Origin: Robertkochia sediminum
Lineage (GTDB): Bacteria; Bacteroidota; Bacteroidia; Flavobacteriales; Flavobacteriaceae
Assembly (NCBI RefSeq): GCF_016786255.1
Contig: NZ_JADMKT010000078.1
Span: forward strand, 1-64,000
DNA length: 64,000 bases
Direction of reading: 5' to 3'
The notes under the pieces are model-generated. The model was not told the origin of the DNA, made no database searches, and was given only the letters and a program-made list of their open reading frames with translations. Numbering within the stretch: the first letter of the stretch is position 1; the number at the start of each line of letters is the position of its first letter. The translations under genes and the position numbers were made by a program. Shown in pieces: positions 1-8,092 of the stretch.

Positions 1-34
1 TGAGCATGCCTGAATAAGGTTGCCCTATTTCGGG

Positions 35-877
35 TTAATATTTTATCTCTAATGTTTCCCTTTGCTTTACAGATAAGCTTTTAAGGTGTTTTTCAAATTC
101 CATAGGTTTCATGTTTTTTAATGAACCATGGGGGCGCTCATAATTGTAAAGATAGATCCATTTATCCATTAATGAACGTGCCTGGGTTAAACTGATATTG
201 ATGTTATCAAAGTTGATGTACTCGTTCTTTAAGACACCATTTAAAGATTCTGCATGAGCATTCTCCCAGGCTTTTCCTCCCATACTCGGATTAATCTTAA
301 AGATGTCATATAGCCTTCTCATTTCCTTACTTCCATACTGTGAGCCTCGATCAGAATGAAAAACAAGTTGCTTTCGCTCGTTTTCACTTAAACCTTTTAA
401 AGCATCTTTCAAGCTGGGAAGCACCGTTTCTTCCGTCTCCATGGTCTTGGACAAGGACCAGCCTTTGATCACTTTTGAATACACATCCTGGATCAATGTC
501 AGATAGTAAAACTGTTTATATCCTACCGGGATATAAGTGATATCGCTTACCCAGAGCTGATGTCTGTCGTTCAGCATCTTTCCCGATAACAGATTTTCAT
601 ATCGATATCCTCCAGCATAGGTCGTACGGCGATAACTGCGTTTTCTGGGCACCCTGAAGCCTTCATTAAGCAACAATGCTTCCACACGATCTCTACCCAT
701 TCCCTTGGGGCGGATCTCATCGTAGAGCTTTCTACAGCCCATTTTAGTGTGATCCTTTCGAAGCTCCGAAGCCATTGCTATGACATACCGTTTGGTAGCC
801 TCCTGAGCTTTTGAACGGGCTAACCGCTTATAAAATGCCTGTTTGGTGATCCCTATCATAGCATACAGATCGTTCAT
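35..877 (-). CDS. IS3-family transposase OrfB, DDE integrase domain
   Basis: This is the catalytic half of the IS3 transposase. An N-terminal HTH_21-like region (about residues 35-75) precedes an rve integrase core. The DDE residues appear as D112 (WVSDITYIP), D176 (HSDRGSQYG) and E210 (AHAESLNG), followed by the usual YNYERPHGSL block near residue 245. In IS3 elements OrfB is made mainly as an OrfAB fusion by -1 frameshifting. Here the reading frame continues upstream of the first ATG into the orfA overlap, and an A AAA AAG slippery heptamer is present at 934-940. The ATG at 877 is therefore probably not the main start. The frame is intact to its stop. Confidence 0.92.
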   Translation of the reverse strand: MNDLYAMIGITKQAFYKRLARSKAQEATKRYVIAMASELRKDHTKMGCRKLYDEIRPKGMGRDRVEALLLNEGFRVPRKRSYRRTTYAGGYRYENLLSGKMLNDRHQLWVSDITYIPVGYKQFYYLTLIQDVYSKVIKGWSLSKTMETEETVLPSLKDALKGLSENERKQLVFHSDRGSQYGSKEMRRLYDIFKINPSMGGKAWENAHAESLNGVLKNEYINFDNINISLTQARSLMDKWIYLYNYERPHGSLKNMKPMEFEKHLKSLSVKQRETLEIKY

Positions 878-915
878 CTTGTAGCTATGCGACGATTTGT
901 CCTCACGAAAACGCG

Positions 916-1272
916 CTATGACCGTCGTTTGGACTTTTTTTCAATATCCACTCCTAGTTCAGAAGAGGCCACATCAACCACCTGCTCCAGGTAGTCGATC
1001 CGCATTTGTTTTTGCCCTAAAGCACGCTCCAACTCCGCTATGCGCTGCTGAAGCTCTTTGTTCTTTTGAGAAATACTCTTCTTTTCCACCACGACTCGGG
1101 TTTGATTTTTATAAAGATCGGAATATTTCCGTAACCATTTATAAATGGCCGCAGGGCTTACCTGATAAATCCTGGACACTTGACTTACGCCTACTTTTCC
1201 AGATTCAATTTGCTTGACCAGATCCAATTTCAGATCCAGATCAAAAGTCCTCTTAGTTGCTACTTTTTTCAT
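916..1272 (-). CDS. IS3-family transposase OrfA, HTH domain
   Basis: This 118-residue protein has the HTH_Tnp_1 pattern of IS3 OrfA: a basic N-terminus, a helix-turn-helix around residues 30-55 (QVSRIYQVSPAAIYKW), then a leucine-zipper-like coiled coil (about residues 70-105) that mediates multimerisation. It binds the inverted repeats. Near its 3' end lies A AAA AAG (reverse complement of 934-940). Slippage by -1 there fuses it to the downstream transposase frame. The start ATG at 1272 lies 47 bp from the right end of the element. Confidence 0.9.
   Translation of the reverse strand: MKKVATKRTFDLDLKLDLVKQIESGKVGVSQVSRIYQVSPAAIYKWLRKYSDLYKNQTRVVVEKKSISQKNKELQQRIAELERALGQKQMRIDYLEQVVDVASSELGVDIEKKSKRRS
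934..940 (-). promoter_or_regulatory. Programmed -1 ribosomal frameshift site (A6G) of the IS3 element
   Basis: On the minus strand the bases read AAAAAAG, split by the orfA frame as A AAA AAG, the classic slippery heptamer of IS3-family elements. Slipping back one base joins orfA to the orfB frame (reading on through VQTTVIARFRED to the OrfB methionine) with no stop in between. Confidence 0.7.
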
Positions 1273-1341
1273 CGTTTAAAAAGGTTGTGAAAAAAGGCAA
1301 CCTATATCAGGCGGAGTCAGTAATAGGTGTAGAGGTGAAGA

Positions 1342-1372
1342 GGTAACAAGGGTAACAAGGGTAACAAGGGTA
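1342..1372. repeat. Tandem repeat, 10-bp unit GGTAACAAGG, about 3 copies
   Basis: Three consecutive copies lie directly outside the right end of the IS element, in the 320-bp gap before the PepSY-like gene. The array runs straight into a REP-like palindrome. It has no coding potential. Confidence 0.85.
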
Positions 1373-1374
1373 AA

Positions 1375-1401
1375 GCCCTTCTTCGCTAAAGCTACGAAGG
1401 G
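1375..1401. repeat. REP-like palindrome, copy 1 (CTTCGCTAAAGCTACGAAGG type)
   Basis: An imperfect palindrome in which CCCTTCTTCGCT and AGCTACGAAGGG pair around a short AAA loop. The same 26-28 bp element recurs at 4104, 10455, 12099, 12139 (diverged), 27338 (inverted) and 31255. It nearly always follows GGTAAA and adjoins a short tandem repeat. Confidence 0.75.
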
Positions 1402-1469
1402 AAAAGTAGTAAAGGAAGATGCCTTTTTTCCCTATGGTGTAAAAGCAGTCATTTAAGGGACCGTTTTTC

Positions 1470-1520
1470 TTCCCCTCCCAGGGGAAGGTGGTCACGCCTT
1501 GGGCTTGAGCGGAAGAGGTT
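1470..1520. repeat. Second REP-like family (CCCAGGGGAAGGTGG element), copy 1
   Basis: This stretch (TCCCCTCCCAGGGGAAGGTGG followed by a variable GC-rich part and a GCGGAAGAGGTT-like end) resembles 19771-19820, where the same order of blocks occurs. No ORF or known motif overlaps it. I infer a dispersed intergenic repeat. Confidence 0.5.
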
Positions 1521-1558
1521 CTCGAAGTAATTTACAGTCCTGGAGGTAGTGATCTGGC

Positions 1559-1592
1559 CAAAAAAATCCCCGGAGCGGTGTCCGGGGGATTT
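1559..1592 (-). terminator. Rho-independent terminator of the PepSY-like gene
   Basis: On the minus strand a GC-rich stem of about 11 bp (ATCCCCCGGA with TCCGGGGAT, loop about 6 nt) is followed by a run of seven T. It lies about 50 bp past the stop of the gene at 1640-2140. Confidence 0.75.
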
Positions 1593-1639
1593 CAATTAAC
1601 AAGGCGGATGTTCATAAACCCCTGTTAGTAAAAATAAAC

Positions 1640-2140
1640 TTACATAAAATTTCCGTCAGCGTCAACTTTTACTTTGAGAACCTGGTCACCATTCTTCAGG
1701 GTGATCTTATACCCCTTGTGGTTGACACCTTTTTTGTTGTGATAGGTTACCCTAAAAGAATTGTCGGCCATTATCCAGTTGGGGAAACGCTCTACAACGG
1801 CGTCTCGAACCGCATCAGGTAATTTTGTGTTGTCAAATCGTTCGATCGTACGAATAATGTTTCCTTCACCATCGTAGGCAGCTACGATCTTCCCTTCGGG
1901 AATGTAAAAGGATACGGTGTACGTTGCGTAAGAATCATCGTAAATATCAGAATGCATCAGGTCGTAATTGGCTACCTTTTGCTCCAGTAGTTTTACCGGA
2001 ACAGCAGCTTCCTGGTTGTCTACTGCTGTAAGATATTTGTAATTCGCCGGAGTTACCACCACCTCAGACAGCTCTATGTCTTGCGCCATTAATGGTGCAG
2101 TGATGCCCAGAATCAAGAAAACTAGCAAGAACTTTTTCAT
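1640..2140 (-). CDS. Secreted PepSY-like domain protein
   Basis: The 166-residue product starts with a clear Sec signal peptide (about residues 1-19, hydrophobic core then LMAQ). The rest fits the Bacteroidota PepSY-like family of periplasmic or outer-surface proteins: a short beta-rich repeat with the pattern LPDAVRDAVVERFPNW, then KGYKITLKNGDQVLKVKVDADGNF. That pattern is typical of PepSY-like units, where a helix packs on a beta sheet. The function of these proteins is not established; roles in inhibiting proteases or binding peptides have been suggested for PepSY domains. The gene is monocistronic, with its own terminator at 1559-1592. Confidence 0.75.
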   Translation of the reverse strand: MKKFLLVFLILGITAPLMAQDIELSEVVVTPANYKYLTAVDNQEAAVPVKLLEQKVANYDLMHSDIYDDSYATYTVSFYIPEGKIVAAYDGEGNIIRTIERFDNTKLPDAVRDAVVERFPNWIMADNSFRVTYHNKKGVNHKGYKITLKNGDQVLKVKVDADGNFM

Positions 2141-2400
2141 TGTGGTACGTTTTATTGGTTAATACGTATAAAAGGTATCAAAATAAAGGGGTATAAACGC
2201 TGACCGTCATCACTAATCAATACTGTGTTAACGATTTATGATTTGTTTAATCGGGGCTTACTGTAATTTTTAAAGGAGATTTCGGTATTTGTTTTAGCGA
2301 AATATTCGCATGTATGATCATGACATCACTAAGAATTCTGCTAAGGGAAATCATCGTAACCCTATGATTTGTATTTTTACCTTCAAATAGCATATACCCT

Positions 2401-2820
2401 ATGACCAAAGAAGCGCTCCTCGAGCAATGTAACAGCATCTGCAAAAATACCCTGATGGAAACCCTGGAGATCACCTATACCGATATAGGTGACGATTTTC
2501 TAACGGCACGTATGCCGGTATCGCCCAAAGTGCATCAGCCTGATGGCGTACTCCACGGTGGTGCTACCGTAGCCCTGGCCGAAAGTGTGGGTAGTGCCGC
2601 TTCTATTATTTTTCTCGATGCCGCTAAGGTCATGGTGCGAGGGGTGGAGATCGCTGCCAACCACGTGCGCTCCGTACGTTCCGGATACGTATATGCCACG
2701 GCCCGTTTTTTACATAAGGGGAGAACCACCCAATTATGGGATATTAAGGTAACCGATGAGGAAGGAAACCTGGTTTCTGCCTGTAAGCTAACGACCATCT
2801 CCCTGCCTAAAAAAGCCTAA
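2401..2820 (+). CDS. Hotdog-fold thioesterase, likely DHNA-CoA hydrolase (MenI-type)
   Basis: A 139-residue single hotdog domain of the PaaI/YbgC class. The signature HQPDGVLHGGATVALAES (residues 45-62) supplies the catalytic acidic residue E61 and the HGG turn. The reaction inferred from context is hydrolysis of 1,4-dihydroxy-2-naphthoyl-CoA, the step between MenB and MenA, because the stop lies 5 bp before menF and the surrounding 17 kb contains the rest of the pathway. PaaI-like hotdog enzymes also act on phenylacetyl-type thioesters, so the substrate is inferred, not read from sequence. Confidence 0.82.
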   Translation: MTKEALLEQCNSICKNTLMETLEITYTDIGDDFLTARMPVSPKVHQPDGVLHGGATVALAESVGSAASIIFLDAAKVMVRGVEIAANHVRSVRSGYVYATARFLHKGRTTQLWDIKVTDEEGNLVSACKLTTISLPKKA

Positions 2821-2825
2821 GCCCC

Positions 2826-3881
2826 ATGGATGTCGATGCGCTCTTACATATCCTTCACAGATCCCTGGAGGATGCCACTCCCTTTGTGGCGTTCTGTTAT
2901 CCCGGGGAACGGGAGCTTCAGGTGTTTCAGCAGGATTCTGAAGAATTGATCACGTGGAAACAAGGGATGGAAAGCGGATTCGTATTTGCACCCTTTTCCG
3001 GAGATGCGCCTAAGGTGATCATTCCTCCCCATAGCATTTATAAGGTGGTACTATCGGAGGAAGGGGATAAGCAGAAGGGAAGTGCAGCCCCCGTGCCTCA
3101 GGAAGACCTTTTGGACAGAGCTAAACATATATCCCTCGTAGCCAGAGCGCTGGAGGAATTGACCTCTAAAACCATGGAAAAGGTGGTGCTCTCAAGGAAG
3201 ATCAGTTTGGAAAGAAAGCAGAGCCATACCCTGGAGGTGTTCATGCGATTGCTGTATACCTATCCCGATGCTTTTCGTTATCTGTGGTATCATCCTCAAG
3301 TGGGCATGTGGATGGGCGCTACGCCTGAGACCTTATTACAGGTAAATGGTAGCACCCTGCATACCATGTCCCTTGCCGGTACACAACCCTTTAATGGAAC
3401 CACTGAGGTTTCATGGGGGGCTAAGGAGCAGGAAGAGCAGGCTATGGTGACCCGTTCCATCTTGAAAAGCATTGATGCCTATACGGTCTCGTCCAAAGCC
3501 GGAACTACGACCACGGTAAAGGCCGGACGCTTATTGCATTTGCTTACCCCCATAACAGCCCAACTTCGCGAAGGGAGGATTCCATTAGACGATATCATTG
3601 CCGTATTGCATCCCACCCCGGCAGTATGCGGACTCCCGAAGGAAAGGGCCCGGGAGTTCATTCTGGATCATGAAGGATATGACCGCGGCTATTATACAGG
3701 CTACCTGGGGCCTGTGGACTATCGGGATGAAACACGACTTTTTGTGAATCTGCGCTGTATGGAGATCACCCCCGATCATTACCATATTTACGTTGGTGGA
3801 GGTATTACAGCCGACTCCAACCCGGAGGCCGAATGGGAGGAAACCGTAAATAAGAGTAAGACCATGATGGCGGTGCTTTAA
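2826..3881 (+). CDS. menF: Isochorismate synthase
   Basis: MenF converts chorismate to isochorismate, the entry step of menaquinone synthesis. At 351 residues it is a compact chorismate-binding (anthranilate synthase component I-like) domain. Recognisable blocks are KVVLSRKI (about 120), WMGATPETLLQ (about 163), MSLAGTQP, LHPTPAVCGLPKERA (about 265) and YTGYLGPVD (about 300), with the EWEETVNKSKTM C-terminus common to this family. The start ATG lies 5 bp after the thioesterase stop, so the two are probably cotranscribed. The 3' flank is filled by tandem repeats. Confidence 0.92.
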   Translation: MDVDALLHILHRSLEDATPFVAFCYPGERELQVFQQDSEELITWKQGMESGFVFAPFSGDAPKVIIPPHSIYKVVLSEEGDKQKGSAAPVPQEDLLDRAKHISLVARALEELTSKTMEKVVLSRKISLERKQSHTLEVFMRLLYTYPDAFRYLWYHPQVGMWMGATPETLLQVNGSTLHTMSLAGTQPFNGTTEVSWGAKEQEEQAMVTRSILKSIDAYTVSSKAGTTTTVKAGRLLHLLTPITAQLREGRIPLDDIIAVLHPTPAVCGLPKERAREFILDHEGYDRGYYTGYLGPVDYRDETRLFVNLRCMEITPDHYHIYVGGGITADSNPEAEWEETVNKSKTMMAVL

Positions 3882-3891
3882 CCGGGGAGCC

Positions 3892-3995
3892 GGGAAGTAG
3901 GGAAGTAGGGAAGTAGGGAAGTAGGGAAGTAGGGAAGTAGGGAAGTAGGGAAATCGGGAAATGGGGAAATGGGGAAATGGGGAAATGGGGAAATG
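3892..3995. repeat. Tandem repeats GGGAAGTA (about 7 copies) then GGGGAAAT (about 5 copies)
   Basis: Two abutting 8-bp arrays start 11 bp after the menF stop. The second unit looks like a mutated version of the first. The 464-bp gap between menF and menD contains only this, a REP-like palindrome and further short repeats. Confidence 0.9.
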
Positions 3996-4103
3996 GATCT
4001 CAAGTTTATACCTCCGTTTATCCTACGGCTTGCGAATTCTTTAGGCGCTTGTTGGCATTGCTTCAGTCTTTGAGTAAATTTGTGGAGAAGGTAAAGAGGT
4101 AAA

Positions 4104-4130
4104 GCCCTCCTTCGCTGAAGCTCCGGAGGG
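4104..4130. repeat. REP-like palindrome, copy 2
   Basis: CCCTCCTTCGCTGAAGCTCCGGAGGG-type variant of the element at 1375; both arms are changed in a pairing-preserving way (CTCC with GGAG), which suggests the hairpin is what is kept. Confidence 0.7.
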
Positions 4131-4135
4131 TGAAG

Positions 4136-4179
4136 GGGTAAAGAGTAAAGAGTAAAGAGTAAAGAGTAAAGAGTAAAGA
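4136..4179. repeat. Tandem repeat, 7-bp unit GTAAAGA, about 6 copies
   Basis: The array begins directly after the REP-like palindrome, inside the menF-menD gap. Confidence 0.85.
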
Positions 4180-4195
4180 CTGTTGTTATAGTTCT

Positions 4196-4332
4196 AATTC
4201 ACCACTCACCATTTATAATCTATCATCTATAATTTATAATCAATAATTTATAATCAATAATTCACCATTCATAATTCACCACTCACCATTTATAATCTAT
4301 CATCTATAATTTATAATCAATAATTCACCATT
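4196..4332. repeat. Long direct repeat (about 57 bp, two copies 77 bp apart) of AT-rich short motifs
   Basis: The block that begins AATTCACCACTCACC and runs through CTATCATCTATAATTTATAA occurs at 4196 and again at 4273 almost unchanged. It ends 14 bp before the menD ATG, so it forms the immediate upstream region of menD. The units are degenerate 7-10 bp words (ATTCACC, ATAATCT). Confidence 0.8.
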
Positions 4333-4345
4333 CATAATTTCCTAA

Positions 4346-6127
4346 ATGATATACCCTGAAATTCCGCTTGCACAAACCATCGTTACGCTCTGTAAGGCCA
4401 AAGGGATCCGGCATATTGTGATCTCCCCGGGGAGTAGGAATGCACCGCTCACTATTGGCTTCACCTCCGACGACTATTTTTCTACCTACAGTATTGTCGA
4501 TGAGCGCAGCGCTGCCTTTTTTGCCATGGGGATGGCCATGCAGCAAAAAGCGCCGGTGGCTGTGGTGTGTACTTCGGGTTCTGCATTACTTAATTATTAT
4601 CCGGCGGTTTCTGAGGCGTTTTACAGTGATATCCCTTTGCTGGTGATCTCTGCCGACAGGCCTTCGTATCGTATCGATATTGGGGACGGACAAACCATTA
4701 GGCAGGACTATATCTTTGACCGACATATTCTTTATTCTGCCAATCTGAAACAAGACATCAGAAAAGATGCGAATCCGCTGCTACGGGACCAGGATACCCT
4801 TCCCACAGGCATGCATCAGGCTACAGACGATCTCGATCTCGAAAGACAGCAGGAGATACAGCGCTATAACGAAGCAGAGCTCAACAAGGCGTTGAATACG
4901 GCCCTTACCGGTCAGGGTCCTGTGCATATCAATGCACCTTTTGAGGAACCACTGTACAATAAAGTAAACACCCTGAGCGTAAGTCCGCAAGTGATCGAGG
5001 CCCAACCTAAAGCGCATACTTTTGAAGAAAACCTCAAAGCTCTGGCGGAGGTGTGGAATACTGCTAACCGAAAGATCGTTATGGTTGGGGTGTTGCCTCC
5101 GGGGTCGTTGGAACAGGAGCTCCTGAATAAACTCGTTGAGGATGATTCGGTCGTATTACTTACAGAAACAACAGCTAACCTGCATCATGACCGGGCATTT
5201 CCTTTTATCGATAAGCTCATCGCCCCCCTGGAGAAGCGCGAGGATAGCGCCTTGCTCTGGGAGAAATTACAACCTGAGGTACTGTTGACCTTTGGGGGGA
5301 TGGTGGTCTCGAAAAAGGTGAAGGCGTTCTTACGAAAATATCAGCCCAAGCACCATTGGCATATCGATGCGAAAAAGGCCTACGATACGTACTTCTGCCT
5401 GAAGCACCATGTGCAAACTGATATATCCACATTTCTGAAGCAATTCCTGCCGCAGGTTCATACGGTGGCCAGTGATTACTTTCCGTTCTGGGAGGGTATT
5501 CGCGAAGATCGTACCGAAGGACATAAGGCGTATATGAAGCAAATGGTGTTCAGCGACTTTAAGGTTTATGAGCAGGTGCTCAAGCAGGTGCCTTCAGGAT
5601 ACAATCTGCAGCTTAGCAACAGTTCGACCATTCGCTATGCACAACTCTTCCGTCTCGTTCCATCCCTAAAGGTTTTCTGTAACCGCGGCACCAGCGGTAT
5701 CGACGGAAGCACCAGTACAGCAGTTGGAGCAGCACTACATGATGCACATCCAACACTCATGGTAACCGGAGACCTGAGCTTTTTCTACGATTCGAACGCC
5801 CTGTGGAATAATTACCTGCGTAAGGACTTCCGTATTATCGTAGTGAACAATGGGGGAGGAGGGATCTTCCGCATTCTTCCCGGGGATAAGAACTCGGAAC
5901 GTTTTTCCAAATACTTCGAAACTACCCATAACCTTAACGCTAAAGGGATCTGTGAGACTTTCGGACTCGAATATTACCACGCTTCTTCTGAAGATGAAGT
6001 AGCCGCACAACTCGCATATTTCTATAATCCGTCCAATGCCCCGAAACTTCTCGAGATCTTTACCCCGTCAACGGTGAATGATGAGGTGCTGCTGGGGTAT
6101 TTCAGGTTTTTAGCCGATAAAGGGTAG
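4346..6127 (+). CDS. menD: SEPHCHC synthase (2-succinyl-5-enolpyruvyl-6-hydroxy-3-cyclohexene-1-carboxylate synthase)
   Basis: MenD is a ThDP-dependent enzyme that joins isochorismate and 2-oxoglutarate. The 593 residues cover the three-domain fold. N-terminal blocks are SPGSRNAPL (about 27-35) and VDERSAAFFAMGMA (about 51-64). The central domain follows. The C-terminal ThDP-binding part has RGTSGIDGSTSTAVGAAL (about 450) and GDLSFFYDSNALWN (about 475). The ATG is preceded by the repeated block at 4196-4332 instead of a recognisable promoter. The stop codon sits inside the start of an 8-bp repeat (GGTAGACC). Confidence 0.95.
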   Translation: MIYPEIPLAQTIVTLCKAKGIRHIVISPGSRNAPLTIGFTSDDYFSTYSIVDERSAAFFAMGMAMQQKAPVAVVCTSGSALLNYYPAVSEAFYSDIPLLVISADRPSYRIDIGDGQTIRQDYIFDRHILYSANLKQDIRKDANPLLRDQDTLPTGMHQATDDLDLERQQEIQRYNEAELNKALNTALTGQGPVHINAPFEEPLYNKVNTLSVSPQVIEAQPKAHTFEENLKALAEVWNTANRKIVMVGVLPPGSLEQELLNKLVEDDSVVLLTETTANLHHDRAFPFIDKLIAPLEKREDSALLWEKLQPEVLLTFGGMVVSKKVKAFLRKYQPKHHWHIDAKKAYDTYFCLKHHVQTDISTFLKQFLPQVHTVASDYFPFWEGIREDRTEGHKAYMKQMVFSDFKVYEQVLKQVPSGYNLQLSNSSTIRYAQLFRLVPSLKVFCNRGTSGIDGSTSTAVGAALHDAHPTLMVTGDLSFFYDSNALWNNYLRKDFRIIVVNNGGGGIFRILPGDKNSERFSKYFETTHNLNAKGICETFGLEYYHASSEDEVAAQLAYFYNPSNAPKLLEIFTPSTVNDEVLLGYFRFLADKG

Positions 6128-6174
6128 ACCGGTAGACAGGTAGACCGGTAGACAGGTAGGCCGGTAGACGGGTA
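6122..6174. repeat. Tandem repeat, 8-bp unit GGTAGACC/GGTAGACA, about 6 copies
   Basis: Alternating versions of the unit begin at the very end of menD, so the repeat overlaps the stop codon. Confidence 0.85.
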
Positions 6175-6245
6175 ATTGGTAAGGATAGATTTTAAATTCT
6201 CCACAACTAACAATTAAGAACTAACAACTAACAACTCCCTTCTCT

Positions 6246-6299
6246 CATAACCTCATAACCTCATAACCTCATAACCTCATAACCTCATAACCTCATAAT
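6246..6299. repeat. Tandem repeat, 8-bp unit CATAACCT, about 7 copies
   Basis: A near-perfect array 30 bp upstream of the next gene's ATG. Confidence 0.9.
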
Positions 6300-6318
6300 A
6301 TTATCCCCCTTTTTTAAC

Positions 6319-6326
6319 TACTTTTG
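6319..6326 (+). promoter_or_regulatory. Bacteroidota -7 promoter element TACTTTTG
   Basis: This matches the Bacteroidota -7 consensus TAnnTTTG. It ends only 4 bp before the ATG at 6331, so the mRNA would be leaderless or nearly so. No good -33 TTTG was found. Confidence 0.5.
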
Positions 6327-6330
6327 CCTT

Positions 6331-7161
6331 ATGATAAAACTAGGAGATTACAATACCCTGAATATTCTGCGGCATACTTCGGTGGGCCTGTTTTTGGGTG
6401 ATGAAGATGGTAATGAGATCCTCTTACCCAACAAATACGTTCCCGAGCATTACGAGATCGCCGATTCTATTAACGTATTCTGCTACCTCGATCACGAGGA
6501 GCGTCCGGTGGCTGTAACCATCAAACCCAAGATCACGATCAATAGTTTCGCCCTTCTCAAGGTGGCCGATGTTACCGAATACGGTGCATTTTTAGATTGG
6601 GGTATGGAAAAGCATCTCTTTGTGCCTTTTAAAGAGCAAGCCAGAAAGATGGAGCCGGGTAAGTGGTATATGGTCTATATGTACGAAGACCCTAAGACCG
6701 GACGCCTCGTTGCCAGCAGCAAGACCGATCGTTTTCTGGATAACAGCCAGATGACCCTCGAGCGTTTTGATGAGGTCGAACTCATGGTGTATCGCTATAC
6801 CGACCTCGGTACCGAGATGATCGTTAACGGCAAATACAAGGGTCTCGTATATAAAGATGAGATCTATAAGAAACTACACCTGGGCGAACGTCTTACCGGG
6901 GTAGTGAAAAAGGTGAGAGACGATAAGAAGCTGGATATCTCCCTGGAGAAGATCGGATTCAAGAACCTCGAGCCTAGTGCCGAAAAGGTACTGGAGGTAC
7001 TCGAGGAGCATCACGGTTTCCTCAACCTTCACGATAAAAGCGACCCGGAGCTCATCAAGGAAAAACTTGGGATGAGTAAAAAGAGCTATAAGAAAGCCAT
7101 AGGGGTGCTCTATAAGCAAAAACGTATACGTATCGAAGAAGACGGGATCTACAGCCTGTAG
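6331..7161 (+). CDS. S1 RNA-binding protein of the CvfB/YitL family
   Basis: The 276 residues show tandem S1-like OB folds and a C-terminal winged-helix region, as in CvfB. The first S1 unit covers about residues 1-60. The second contains LLKVADVTEYGAFLDWGMEKHLFVPF (70-95). The third contains LVYKDEIYKKLHLGERLTGVVKKVRDDKKLDISL (about 175-205). The end (LGMSKKSYKKAIGVLYKQKRI) is the winged helix. CvfB binds RNA and in Staphylococcus influences virulence gene expression; the role here is unknown. It sits between menD and menB in the same orientation. Confidence 0.88.
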   Translation: MIKLGDYNTLNILRHTSVGLFLGDEDGNEILLPNKYVPEHYEIADSINVFCYLDHEERPVAVTIKPKITINSFALLKVADVTEYGAFLDWGMEKHLFVPFKEQARKMEPGKWYMVYMYEDPKTGRLVASSKTDRFLDNSQMTLERFDEVELMVYRYTDLGTEMIVNGKYKGLVYKDEIYKKLHLGERLTGVVKKVRDDKKLDISLEKIGFKNLEPSAEKVLEVLEEHHGFLNLHDKSDPELIKEKLGMSKKSYKKAIGVLYKQKRIRIEEDGIYSL

Positions 7162-7215
7162 GCTCCCTGTTCTTATTTGAAAGAATATTTTTAAATTGAC
7201 AAACAAAATTTGACC

Positions 7216-8067
7216 ATGAGCCAGATACCAACTCCGGAATGGAAAACTGTAAAAGAATACGAAGATATTACCTATAAGAAGAGCGGTGGGGTTGCCCGTA
7301 TCGCTTTTAACCGTCCGAATGTGCGCAATGCCTTTCGCCCAAAGACCGTAGGGGAGCTTTTTGAAGCGTTTCTCGATGCGCGCGAAGACACCTCTATCGG
7401 CGTGGTGTTGCTTTCTGCTGAAGGCCCTTCGACCAAAGACGGTGTGTACTCTTTCTGTAGTGGAGGCGATCAGAATGCCCGCGGCCATCAGGGGTATGTA
7501 GACGATGATGGTATGCCAAGACTGAACATCCTCGAAGTGCAACGCCTGATGCGTTTTATGCCTAAGGTGGTTATTGCCGTAGTTCCTGGATGGGCTGTTG
7601 GTGGTGGTCACAGTCTTCACGTAACCTGCGATCTGACCCTCGCCAGTAAGGAGCACGCGATCTTTAAGCAAACCGATGCCGATGTTACCAGTTTCGACGG
7701 TGGTTATGGTTCGGCTTACCTCGCCAAGATGGTAGGGCAGAAGCGCGCCCGTGAGATCTTCTTCCTCGGTAGAAATTATTCGGCTCAGGAGGCCTATGAA
7801 ATGGGAATGGTCAATGCCGTGGTACCACATGATGACCTGGAGCAAACAGCTTATGAGTGGGCGCAGGAGATCCTCGCGAAATCGCCAACATCTATCAAGA
7901 TGCTTAAATTCGCCTTTAACCTTACCGACGATGGGATGGTAGGGCAACAGGTGTTTGCAGGTGAGGCTACACGACTTGCCTATATGACCGAGGAGGCCAA
8001 AGAAGGAAGAAATGCCTTCCTGGAGAAGCGCAAACCGGACTTTAAGCACATTAAGTGGATCCCGTAA
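7216..8067 (+). CDS. menB: 1,4-dihydroxy-2-naphthoyl-CoA synthase
   Basis: MenB is a crotonase-fold enzyme that cyclises o-succinylbenzoyl-CoA. The sequence begins at ATG 7216 (MSQIPTPEWKTV); an in-frame TTG two codons earlier is possible but less likely. Family marks are YSFCSGGDQNARG (about 80-92, oxyanion loop), AVVPGWAVGGGHSLHVTCDLTLAS (about 120-142), FKQTDADVTSFDGGYGSAYLA (MenB-specific) and the C-terminal FLEKRKPDFKHIKWIP. The length of 283 residues matches the family. A 391-codon open frame on the opposite strand is a shadow. Confidence 0.95.
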   Translation: MSQIPTPEWKTVKEYEDITYKKSGGVARIAFNRPNVRNAFRPKTVGELFEAFLDAREDTSIGVVLLSAEGPSTKDGVYSFCSGGDQNARGHQGYVDDDGMPRLNILEVQRLMRFMPKVVIAVVPGWAVGGGHSLHVTCDLTLASKEHAIFKQTDADVTSFDGGYGSAYLAKMVGQKRAREIFFLGRNYSAQEAYEMGMVNAVVPHDDLEQTAYEWAQEILAKSPTSIKMLKFAFNLTDDGMVGQQVFAGEATRLAYMTEEAKEGRNAFLEKRKPDFKHIKWIP

Positions 8068-8092
8068 TTTTTTGTACCCCTAAGATCATACC

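Larger units (their letters stand above)
1..1319 (-). mobile_element. IS3-family insertion sequence, complete
   Basis: The element is bounded by imperfect inverted repeats of about 24 bp. The left end, at base 1, reads TGA, 4 variable bases, GCCTGA, 3 variable bases, AGGTTGCC. The right end, ending at 1319, has the same pattern on the opposite strand. Inside are two minus-strand ORFs in the orfA/orfB order of IS3 elements. The 3-bp target duplication cannot be tested because the left flank is outside the window. The window therefore begins exactly at the element boundary. Ends and both ORFs look intact, so it may be active. Confidence 0.9.

Noticed and set aside
2247-2474. 75-codon minus-strand frame overlapping the thioesterase start
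   Set aside because: Antisense to a conserved gene and to its promoter region; no homology pattern.
6874-8049. 391-codon open frame on the minus strand opposite menB and the CvfB-like gene
   Set aside because: It lies wholly antisense to two conserved genes with clear families, its translation resembles nothing known and has biased composition. It is a shadow of the codon structure of menB.
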